In this document: in pieces, positions 52,172-59,059 of the stretch
Layout of the letters: each line of letters starts with the position of its first letter
Position numbering within the stretch: position 1 is the first letter of the stretch
NCBI GenBank assembly: GCA_963675945.1
Contig: OY780932.1
Coordinates: forward strand, 1,550,001-1,614,000
Direction of reading: 5' to 3'
Source of the DNA: G963556115 sp963675945
GTDB taxonomy: Bacteria > Planctomycetota > SZUA-567
Length of the DNA: 64,000 nucleotides
The notes under the pieces: model-generated
Seen by the model: the letters and a program-made list of their open reading frames with translations, nothing else
The model's database searches: none
What the model was told of the DNA's origin: nothing
Made by a program: the position numbers and the translations under genes

Positions 52172-53287
52172 ATGCGAATAAAACAGGATATTATACTGAT
52201 AGTCGTCTTCTCATTGCTGACCTGTGGTCTTTATTTAATTCCTAACCGCTATGAGAATAAGGAAGAAGGGATTCGCTGTACTGGGACGGTGTTGAGCGTA
52301 GACAATACCGGGGTGCAACAGTTCGGCATAATTCGCCAGGGTAATCAGCGGCTCAGCCTCAGAATCGATAGTGGAAAGTATGCAGGTCGGGAGCTCAAGG
52401 CGTCCAATCCGTTGCAGGGGCAGCTGTCGCTGGATACGGTATTTCTCCCCGGGGATATCGCTTATGTGATTCTGACTGAGAATAAGAGCGGGGAGCTGGT
52501 CTATGTCAATCCGCAGTCGGAGTACCGTCTGGGGGATGAACTCTTGCTCTTCGGGCTGTTTGCAGCGCTCTTGATAATCTTCGGCGGGTTTATCGGGGTG
52601 AAGGCGCTGCTCTCCTTTGTCTTTGCCGGGATGATGGTCTGGAAGGTCTTTATTCCGCAGTTGTTGGCCGGGAGCGATCCGATCTGGATGGCGCTGCTGG
52701 TAGTGGCGGCACTCTCGGTAGTCATTATCTTTCTTGTCGCCGGTATCAACCGTACCGGTGTAACCGCTTTTCTCGGCGCTTTTCTTGGCGTGCTTACCGC
52801 TTGTCTGCTGTCTATATATTTTACCTCCAAACTTCAGGTAAACGGGGCGGTGATGCCCTTTGCGGTGACTCTGCTCTACTCCGGGTATAACCACCTCGAT
52901 CTGTCTCGAATTTTTATCGCCGGGGTCTTTATCTCCTCCTCCGGGGCGATGATGGACCTGGGGATGGATGTTGCTGCGTCGATGCGCGAGATCGTCGCCA
53001 ATAATCCGGAGATCGGCAGACGGGAGTTGATGTGGTCGGGTATCAGGGTCGGCAGAGCTGTAGCTGGTACTATGACTACGACTCTGCTCCTGGCTTATTC
53101 CGGAGGCTATCTTACCCTCCTGATGTCCTTTCTGGCGCAGGGGATACCCCTAGGTGGGAGCTTCAACTTTGTCTATGTGGCCTCCGAGGTGCTCAAGACC
53201 CTGGTCGGTAGTTTCGGCATGGTGGCGGTGGCGCCGTTTACCGCAATTCTTGGGGGTTTTATTCTGTGCCGGAAGAAGGCGAATTAG
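52172..53287 (+). CDS. YibE/F family membrane protein
   Basis: A 371-residue integral membrane protein of the YibE/YibF family. An N-terminal helix (IILIVVFSLLTCGLYLI) precedes a soluble beta-rich region (about residues 30-120), followed by seven or eight helices (LLLFGLFAALLIIFGGFIGV, VVIIFLVAGINRTGVTAFLG and others) and the conserved SSGAMMDLGMDVAASMREI, with MWSGIRVGRAVAGTMTTTL. The family is uncharacterised; transport is assumed from the topology. It follows the phosphatase terminator by 26 bases, so it has its own promoter or depends on read-through. Confidence 0.88.
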   Translation: MRIKQDIILIVVFSLLTCGLYLIPNRYENKEEGIRCTGTVLSVDNTGVQQFGIIRQGNQRLSLRIDSGKYAGRELKASNPLQGQLSLDTVFLPGDIAYVILTENKSGELVYVNPQSEYRLGDELLLFGLFAALLIIFGGFIGVKALLSFVFAGMMVWKVFIPQLLAGSDPIWMALLVVAALSVVIIFLVAGINRTGVTAFLGAFLGVLTACLLSIYFTSKLQVNGAVMPFAVTLLYSGYNHLDLSRIFIAGVFISSSGAMMDLGMDVAASMREIVANNPEIGRRELMWSGIRVGRAVAGTMTTTLLLAYSGGYLTLLMSFLAQGIPLGGSFNFVYVASEVLKTLVGSFGMVAVAPFTAILGGFILCRKKAN

Positions 53288-53633
53288 TTTGGCAGAGAGA
53301 TACGCCGGCTGAGGTCTTGTATAAGGACGACAGGTTATTTAAAAGCTTTATACTATTAATACAATTGAATGTGTTGTAGTATATGCTTGAAAGTGGGTCG
53401 TCTCTTGGCGTTAGTCTCGGTTGTGAACTGGTTATAGCGCATATTAGTATTGTTGATATTTTTTGTTCGGAGACGGGCAGGGAGTGTTATCAATCTTGCT
53501 GAGCGGCTCCGGCAGCGGATTGAGGAGTTATAACTTTACCGGGGTGGGGCGCAGCTAGTGGTGGTGCCTTCGAGTTAATTCTGGGGTGTAATTTTAAGTA
53601 CAAGTTATTATTAGGATTAGTGTTTGCTAAAAT

Positions 53634-53680
53634 TTATTTCAAGATAAAATTTAACACTGTTAAATTTTATCTTGAAATAA
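53634..53680 (+). promoter_or_regulatory. Perfect 21-bp palindrome (operator candidate)
   Basis: Arms 53634-53654 and 53660-53680 are exact reverse complements around a five-base centre (CACTG). The right arm contains TTGAAA (53672-53677), which is the -35 of the osmC promoter, so a bound repressor would block transcription. The TetR gene two positions downstream is the natural candidate regulator. Confidence 0.7.
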
Positions 53681-53699
53681 GCCCTTTAGGTTGTATACT
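53672..53699 (+). promoter_or_regulatory. Promoter of osmC-tetR operon
   Basis: TTGAAA (53672-53677), 16-base spacer, TATACT (53694-53699). About 45 bases upstream of the osmC ATG. Confidence 0.7.
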
Positions 53700-53748
53700 T
53701 GTGGTTATGTTGCCGGTGAGTATTACTATTAACTACAGGAGAGAGCTT

Positions 53749-54189
53749 ATGACGAGTACGAAGGATAAGTATCTGCAGGCCAGGGTGGAGTCTAGAAATC
53801 AACGGATGCAATATGTTGGACTCATTCCCGGACGGGAGGAGATAGCAATTGATTACACCCCGCCGTTAGGCGATGATTCAGGGGCGACCTCACTTGAGTT
53901 GCTGCTGCTATCCCTCGGATCATGTGTCTGCTCTACGCTTGGAGTTCTGCTCCGGAATGAGGGCTGGGTTATTGAGAAGATATCCTGCGGACTCACCGGT
54001 ACGCGGCGGCAGGAGCATCCGACAGGGTTTGAGTCTATTGCGCTAGAGTTGGATCTGGTGGCGGCTGAACTGGATGCGGAAGCTGTGGCTAAGGCTATTG
54101 CGCTAGCCGGAGGCGGGATCTGTCCAGTTTGGGCGATGCTCAAGGATAGTGTCGCGATTAAGCTTGACTATAGTATAATAATTGTATGA
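53749..54189 (+). CDS. OsmC/Ohr family protein
   Basis: A 146-residue OsmC-fold protein. The two family cysteines appear as LGSCVCSTLG near residue 63 and GGGICPVWAML near residue 124, the redox pair of organic peroxidases. The domain is preceded by VGLIPGREEIAIDYTPP. It may reduce organic hydroperoxides with thiols, though many OsmC relatives have other roles. Start at 53749 has AGGAGAG upstream; a longer frame to 53620 reads through the palindrome and is rejected. First gene of an operon with tetR. Confidence 0.88.
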   Translation: MTSTKDKYLQARVESRNQRMQYVGLIPGREEIAIDYTPPLGDDSGATSLELLLLSLGSCVCSTLGVLLRNEGWVIEKISCGLTGTRRQEHPTGFESIALELDLVAAELDAEAVAKAIALAGGGICPVWAMLKDSVAIKLDYSIIIV

Positions 54190-54226
54190 GGCGGCTGGTA
54201 GTCGATGGTAGGGGAGGGGTAAGTTT

Positions 54227-54814
54227 GTGCCGAAGAAGTCTGTAGCTGAGAGTAGGGAAGAGTATATTTTAGCGGCGAAGCAGATACTGCTGGTGGAGGG
54301 TGCTGGAGCGATATCGGCGCGGCGGCTGGGTCTGGAGCTGGGGTATTCGTATACGCGGGTTTATACGTACTTTGCTGATATCGATACGCTGATCTGGCAG
54401 GTTGGATTGAGTATCAATCGGGAGCTAGGAGCGATTTTTACCGCTTACCCCAAGCGTGAGAGTTTTGTGCGGGAAGATCTGCGGGAGTTGGTCGTGAGGT
54501 ATATCGAGTATCATTTTGCCAATCCCAATGTCTTTCGCTTATTTTTAAATCAGCAGATACAGGAGCCGCCGGAGAGTATTCGCCGGGAGATGGCTGAGCC
54601 TCGACACAATACGTATCTGCAGTTGGTGGTGGAGGAGGTGGTGTGCAGTGAAGGAAAGGACTTGGATGCGCAGACAGTCTCAAGCTTGCTGCAGAGTAGT
54701 GTTTATGGTTTGCTGGCGATGTATTTCGGAAGTATTCGGGTCGTCAGTAAAGAGACGGTTATACAGCGGGCAGAAGTTTTTATAGAGTTTATTCTTGGTG
54801 CTGGTGTTGGTTGA
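54227..54814 (+). CDS. TetR-family regulator
   Basis: A 195-residue TetR-type repressor. The N-terminal helix-turn-helix reads ILLVEGAGAISARRLGLELG and YSYTRVYTYFADIDTL (residues about 15-55). The C-terminal ligand domain ends ETVIQRAEVFIEFIL. GTG start with a GAGGGG-type RBS. It lies 37 bases after osmC, and the palindrome at 53634-53680 is the likely operator for auto- and osmC repression. The C-terminal half is not close to any ligand class I recognise. Confidence 0.85.
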   Translation: MPKKSVAESREEYILAAKQILLVEGAGAISARRLGLELGYSYTRVYTYFADIDTLIWQVGLSINRELGAIFTAYPKRESFVREDLRELVVRYIEYHFANPNVFRLFLNQQIQEPPESIRREMAEPRHNTYLQLVVEEVVCSEGKDLDAQTVSSLLQSSVYGLLAMYFGSIRVVSKETVIQRAEVFIEFILGAGVG

Positions 54815-54844
54815 AATTGAGAAATTACGTAAAGGAGAGTGGAG

Positions 54845-55369
54845 ATGGCAGGTCAGGACAAAGCAGATGAGGTTGACAAGAGTTGTGCGGCGGTATGCGG
54901 TTTATTCTGTGAGGCGTGTTCGCTTTATATTGGTTCTACCGAGGAGCCGGAGCGGCTTGAGTATATAGCGCGTGAGTATAATATGACGGTGGAGGAGATG
55001 CGGTGTCTGGGGTGTCGCTCGGAGAAGCTGAGTCAGTTCTGCTTGAATTGTAAGTTTGTCGAGTGTGCTGCCGGGAAGGGGATTGATTTCTGTGTGGAGT
55101 GTGACGAGTTCCCTTGTGCCGAACTCAAGGAGTTTCAGTGCGCCAGAGCACATAGAATAGAACTCTGGGAGGATTTTGCTATGATCAAGGAGCTTGGCTG
55201 CGCTGCGTGGCTGGAGCAGGTACGTCAGAAATATGCCTGCAGTGTTTGTTCGACCCTGAATTCAGCCTATGATCCGGTATGCAGAAAATGCGGTAACGAG
55301 CCGTCCAACCAGTATGTGGCCAGGCATAAAGACGAGATTCAGGAGTTGCGGCGGCGGACACAGGGCTGA
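54845..55369 (+). CDS. DUF3795 family Cys-rich protein
   Basis: A 174-residue protein of DUF3795. The Cys pattern begins CGLFCEACSLY, then RCLGCRSEKLSQFCLNCKF, CVECDEFPC, and ends with a C-terminal zinc-ribbon-like CSVCSTLNSAYDPVCRKCG. Such clusters suggest zinc or Fe-S binding. The start at 54845 (MAGQDK) has AAGGAG eight bases upstream; a GTG two codons earlier is less well placed. It is 30 bases after tetR and probably the third gene of that operon. Confidence 0.85.
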   Translation: MAGQDKADEVDKSCAAVCGLFCEACSLYIGSTEEPERLEYIAREYNMTVEEMRCLGCRSEKLSQFCLNCKFVECAAGKGIDFCVECDEFPCAELKEFQCARAHRIELWEDFAMIKELGCAAWLEQVRQKYACSVCSTLNSAYDPVCRKCGNEPSNQYVARHKDEIQELRRRTQG

Positions 55370-55418
55370 TTTATCTCTCTGGTAAGATGTTGCGTGACAA
55401 CCTGCGTGATGTAGATAT

Positions 55419-55847
55419 TCAGTCGTCGTTTGTGCCTTTGCCGATTTCGAACTTGGTGGTAAAGTACTTGTCTCTAATCTGCTCCGATTTTCTGATCCAC
55501 TCCCCGATTCCAAGCTTCTGCATCAGGCAGAGGTTGAAGAGCTTGGTATTGTGCGGATAGATCTCGGCGCCGGCGGCGGTGGGCATGAGGTAGGCACAGG
55601 GGAAATCGGAGCATTCAAAGCAGTAATCGACCCCATGTTCGAGGGCGCAGTTCAGCGTGGGGCAGTCTTTGCCCTGGAGTTTGAGAGCGATACAGGGGTT
55701 GCCGTCTTTGCAACCTACGCATTCTATATCTTCGGCCTTGAATGGGCTGTTGGCGGCGAGCTGCTCTTGCAGTTCGGGGGTGATATTGGCGGTGTATACC
55801 GGGCAGGCGCTACAGTTTAGACCGCAGGGGGATATGATAGTCTGCAT
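55419..55847 (-). CDS. DUF3795 family Cys-rich protein
   Basis: A 142-residue DUF3795 protein: SPCGLNCSACPVYTAN, VGCKDGNPCIALKLQGKDCP, NCALEHGVDYCFECSDFPCAY, then a helical tail with KLGIGEWIRKSEQIRDKYF. It lacks the extra zinc-ribbon of its neighbour. Convergent with the other DUF3795 gene, 49 bases apart, so the two are paralogues placed tail to tail rather than one operon. Confidence 0.85.
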   Translation of the reverse strand: MQTIISPCGLNCSACPVYTANITPELQEQLAANSPFKAEDIECVGCKDGNPCIALKLQGKDCPTLNCALEHGVDYCFECSDFPCAYLMPTAAGAEIYPHNTKLFNLCLMQKLGIGEWIRKSEQIRDKYFTTKFEIGKGTNDD

Positions 55848-55922
55848 CTGTCTCTCCTCTGTAAATTAGGTGTGTTTGAACGTATGCTTCAAGTTTACAC
55901 AATTTTACGGTTTATGCAAAGA

Positions 55923-55954
55923 GTAAACCTCTACCCAAGTAGGTAGAGGTTTAC
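55923..55954 (-). terminator. Terminator after rplC
   Basis: A 13-bp perfect stem (55923-55935 / 55942-55954) with a six-base loop about 30 bases after the rplC stop codon, followed on the minus strand by TCTTTGC. It ends the translation-gene transcript. Confidence 0.85.
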
Positions 55955-55983
55955 GTATAACCGCATAAATTTTAAAGTGGTTA

Positions 55984-56628
55984 TTAGACACTTGGTACGT
56001 AAGGCTGAGCCGGACGTATAATAACATGTGCTCCGTTGGCTCCTGGAACCGAACCGCGAACCAGAATAAGGTTCTTTTCAGTATCGATTTTGGCAACCTT
56101 CAGACCCTTCTGAGTTACCCACTTGTTGCCCATGTGTCCTGGCATCTCGGTACCGAGTACGGTACGGGTAGGGGTGAGTGAACCGATAGAACCACCATGA
56201 CGATGGTTGGTCTTTACACCGTGGGTTGCGCGCAGACCATGGAAGTTATAACGCTTCATAACTCCGGCAAAACCCTTACCCTTGCTCTTACTGGTAACCT
56301 GAATCTCTTCTACATCATCCCAGCCTTCGAGGGTGAGTACCTGACCGGCCTCAATCTCTGGTTTGGCTTCGCGTAGACGAATCTCGCGGATAAAACGCAT
56401 TGGCTTGTTGCCAGTCTTCTGGCAGTGGCCGATTATCGCCTTGGTGCTGTTCTTCTCTTTCTTCTCATCGAAGCCGAGTTGAATGGCATCGTAGCCGTCT
56501 GCTTCTTGAGTCTTTACCTGTAGTACCGGGCATGGACCTGCTTCAATTACAGTAACGCCCATGCGTTTGCCGTCTTCGGTAAAGAATTGAGTCATCCCTA
56601 GCTTTTTACCTAGAATTCCTCGCCACAT
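55984..56628 (-). CDS. rplC: Ribosomal protein L3
   Basis: A 214-residue uL3. The start at 56628 (MWRGILGKKLGMTQFF) has AAAGGAGG upstream; the longer frame to 56691 is rejected. Conserved segments are VIEAGPCPVLQVKT, SKGKGFAGVMKRYNFHG and GSIGSLTPTRTVLGTEMPGHMGN. The Gln normally methylated by PrmB after GSIG is Ser here. It binds 23S rRNA near the peptidyl transferase centre. In most bacteria rplD follows; here a terminator does. Confidence 0.96.
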   Translation of the reverse strand: MWRGILGKKLGMTQFFTEDGKRMGVTVIEAGPCPVLQVKTQEADGYDAIQLGFDEKKEKNSTKAIIGHCQKTGNKPMRFIREIRLREAKPEIEAGQVLTLEGWDDVEEIQVTSKSKGKGFAGVMKRYNFHGLRATHGVKTNHRHGGSIGSLTPTRTVLGTEMPGHMGNKWVTQKGLKVAKIDTEKNLILVRGSVPGANGAHVIIRPAQPYVPSV

Positions 56629-56772
56629 ATTTGCCTCCTTTCGCTGATGTAAGCAGCGTAATAAATTAATTGTTACGGTATCAATATACAAAATACCTCT
56701 GTAGTAATACCCAATGTAAGCTTGCGGTTAATACTTTAGTAATTGAATACAAAGCTCAACCTAACACTTGGT

Positions 56773-57087
56773 TCAAGAAGAGAACTGCTTTACATTGAGG
56801 TCAACACCGCGTGGTGGTACTACCTTGCTGATAACATCAATGGTTGATGGTGAGAACTCGGTAATGTAGACGACACGCTTGTGTGTACGAATTTCAAACT
56901 GTTCACGACTCTTTTTGTTAACGTGTGGACTACGCAGAACACAGTACTTCTCAATGCGGGTAGGTAGTGGAATAGGTCCTGCTACTCGGGCTCCGGTACT
57001 CTTTGCGGCCTCTACGATCTTCTTGCTCCATGAGTCAAGGATGTCGTGGTCGTATGCTTTCATGCGGATGCGAATCTTTTCCGCCAT
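56773..57087 (-). CDS. rpsJ: Ribosomal protein S10
   Basis: A 104-residue uS10 with RIRMKAYDHDILDSW, GPIPLPTRIEKYCVLRSPHVNKKSR written in parts GPIPLPTRIEKY and SPHVNKKSREQFEIRTHKR. Binds the 30S head and pairs with NusB in antitermination. First S10-cluster gene after tuf, separated from tuf by a terminator, and followed by rplC after 144 bases. Confidence 0.97.
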   Translation of the reverse strand: MAEKIRIRMKAYDHDILDSWSKKIVEAAKSTGARVAGPIPLPTRIEKYCVLRSPHVNKKSREQFEIRTHKRVVYITEFSPSTIDVISKVVPPRGVDLNVKQFSS

Positions 57088-57166
57088 ATCAATCTCCTGT
57101 ATTGGGTCTCTCGTTGTCAGCTATTACTCCTGTAATACCAGTTTTGACTAGAGACGGTTTAAAAGA

Positions 57167-57201
57167 CTGCACGGCTGTAGGACAAACCTGCAACCGTGCA
57201 G
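57167..57201 (-). terminator. Terminator between tuf and rpsJ
   Basis: 8-bp stem (57167-57174 / 57194-57201) with inner pairing, followed on the minus strand by TCTTTT. Lies about 23 bases after the tuf stop; it may give tuf a higher mRNA level than rpsJ. Confidence 0.7.
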
Positions 57202-57223
57202 GGTATAAAACTAGTTTTATTTA

Positions 57224-58426
57224 CTACTCAATAACGGTGGTAACCACACCTGAACCTACGGTTCTGCCACCTTCACGAATAGCGAAGCGGAGCTGCTCTT
57301 CCATCGCAATCGCGTCGATAAGCTCGATATCCATAGTGATGTTATCACCAGGCATTACCATCTCGACACCCTCTGGCAGAATAGCCTGACCGGTTACATC
57401 GGTGGTACGGAAGTAGAACTGTGGACGGTAACCGCTGAAGAATGGAGTGTGACGACCACCCTCTTCAGAAGTAAGTACATATACCTCGCCCTTGAACTTC
57501 TTGTGTGGAGTAATACTGTTTGGCGCACACAGAACCATACCGCGGCTTACCGCGCTCTTCTCGATACCACGCAGCAGCACACCGAGGTTATCACCTGGAA
57601 CACCCTTATCCAGGGTCTTCTGGAACATCTCAACACCGGTACATACAGTCTCTTGAGTATTGCCCAGACCAACGATCTGAACCTTATCTTGCATCTTGAT
57701 AGTACCACGCTCTACACGGCCGGTAACTACAGTACCACGACCCTTGATGCTGAAGACGTCCTCGATAGGCATGAGGAATGGCTTGTCGTCTTCACGCTCT
57801 GGAATGTCGAAGTACTCGTCCATAGTATCCAACAGCAGCTTGATACCACTGCTCTCATCGGTTGGATCCTCGATAGCCTTCAGCGCTGAACCGCGGACGA
57901 TCGGCAGATCATCACCTGGGAATTCATACTTACTGAGCAACTCACGAATCTCCATCTCAACCAACTCTACGAGCTCTTCTTCACCTTCCATCAGATCACA
58001 CTTATTAAGGAAGACGAGTACCTTTGGCACCGCTACCTGACGGGCAAGCAGGATATGCTCACGAGTCTGTGGCATTGGGCCTGATGGTGCTTCAACTACG
58101 AGGATCGCACCGTCCATCTGCGCAGCACCGGTGATCATGTTCTTGACGTAGTCAGCGTGTCCTGGGCAGTCCACGTGAGCGTAGTGGCGCTGTTCTGACT
58201 CGTACTCAACGTGTGAAGTAGCAATAGTAAGGATCTTGGTAGCATCACGACGACCCTGAGACTCAGAAGCCTTGGCAACCTCATCATAAGCAATCGCAGC
58301 ACCACCGTAGAGTTTGGCCGATACAGAAGTAAGCGCAGCTGTAGTAGTTGTCTTACCATGGTCAACGTGACCGATTGTACCTACGTTGATGTGTGGCTTG
58401 TTTCTCTGAAATGTTTCTTTTGCCAT
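57224..58426 (-). CDS. tuf: Elongation factor Tu with a divergent switch I
   Basis: A 400-residue EF-Tu. P-loop GHVDHGKTTTT, DCPGHADYVKNM, NKCD and GSAL give the full GTP site, and domains 2-3 are normal (SIKGRGTVVTGRVERG, PQFYFRTTDVTG). Switch I differs strongly: where most EF-Tu have APEEKARGITINTSHVEY this one has ASESQGRRDATKILTIATSH then VEY, about five residues longer. The Mg-coordinating Thr before I-x-T-S-H remains. The change is real in the DNA (58217-58279), with no frameshift. It delivers aminoacyl-tRNA to the ribosome. Confidence 0.96.
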   Translation of the reverse strand: MAKETFQRNKPHINVGTIGHVDHGKTTTTAALTSVSAKLYGGAAIAYDEVAKASESQGRRDATKILTIATSHVEYESEQRHYAHVDCPGHADYVKNMITGAAQMDGAILVVEAPSGPMPQTREHILLARQVAVPKVLVFLNKCDLMEGEEELVELVEMEIRELLSKYEFPGDDLPIVRGSALKAIEDPTDESSGIKLLLDTMDEYFDIPEREDDKPFLMPIEDVFSIKGRGTVVTGRVERGTIKMQDKVQIVGLGNTQETVCTGVEMFQKTLDKGVPGDNLGVLLRGIEKSAVSRGMVLCAPNSITPHKKFKGEVYVLTSEEGGRHTPFFSGYRPQFYFRTTDVTGQAILPEGVEMVMPGDNITMDIELIDAIAMEEQLRFAIREGGRTVGSGVVTTVIE

Positions 58427-58510
58427 TGTAATTCTCCTAAAATAAAATAAACAATTTACAACAATTAATTATATATATTTATCAAACAATATAAATTCAT
58501 TATGGTGCTG

Positions 58511-58990
58511 CTAATTTCTGTTCGCGGCTATCTCTTTGAGCATCTTGCCGTTGAACTGCCAGCGTCCGTCACGCTTGGTCAGGATGATCTTCTCGTCCTG
58601 GAAGAAACCACTGGTATTGTGAATAGTGTCAAATTCAAAGACGACGTTATTTCCTTCAATTTCCGGCTCGACAAAACCGGCTTCATTGAGGGCGTTGACA
58701 ATCCTGGGCGCAAAGGCGCGGATCCGGTCTCTGACCTCAGGAGCGATACTACCGTTCTCGGTTATGGCCAGTTCGTAGATCTCTGGAGGCATACTCGCCT
58801 GGAGGAATGCCTGATTCTGCCCGGTCTCCAGGAGCGCCTGCCACTCGGCCAGTGCTGCTTTGGCTTCTACACGGGCGGTAGCGGGGTCAGGGAGTTCGCT
58901 GCTGGCGTTAGTTACCGGCGGCTGGGCGCAGCCAGCACAGAGTATCGCGGCGAAGATAGCCAGTATAATGAGTACTTGTTTTGGCAGCAT
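58511..58990 (-). CDS. Hypothetical lipoprotein between fusA and tuf
   Basis: A 159-residue protein with a lipoprotein signal (LPKQVLIILAIFAAILCAGC), so it is exported and lipid-anchored. The mature part has an Ala/Glu-rich helix (EAKAALAEWQALLETGQN) and a beta-rich C-terminus with IILTKRDGRWQFNGKML; this layout is like small NTF2-like or DUF-type lipoproteins. I prefer the ATG at 58990 because AAAGGA lies nine bases upstream; starts at 59011 and 59023 also exist. A surface lipoprotein inside a translation-factor operon is unusual. Confidence 0.75.
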   Translation of the reverse strand: MLPKQVLIILAIFAAILCAGCAQPPVTNASSELPDPATARVEAKAALAEWQALLETGQNQAFLQASMPPEIYELAITENGSIAPEVRDRIRAFAPRIVNALNEAGFVEPEIEGNNVVFEFDTIHNTSGFFQDEKIILTKRDGRWQFNGKMLKEIAANRN

Positions 58991-59059
58991 CAGGTTATTC
59001 CTTTTAGTCATAATAAAACTCAATTCTAAGAAGTTAGTAAAAAAAAATAGTCAAACTTG

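Larger units (their letters stand above)
53288..53748 (+). promoter_or_regulatory. osmC upstream region with coding-like debris
   Basis: 461 bases. Around 53450-53580 short pieces in one frame (for example INLAERLRQRIEEL ending in TAA near 53540) and GAQLVVVPSS in another look like debris of a lost gene, perhaps a signalling protein. The 3' part holds the palindrome and promoter listed separately. No intact gene is seen. Confidence 0.4.

Noticed and set aside
52235..52894. 219-codon minus-strand frame
   Set aside because: Shadow of the YibE/F gene in codon-biased DNA.
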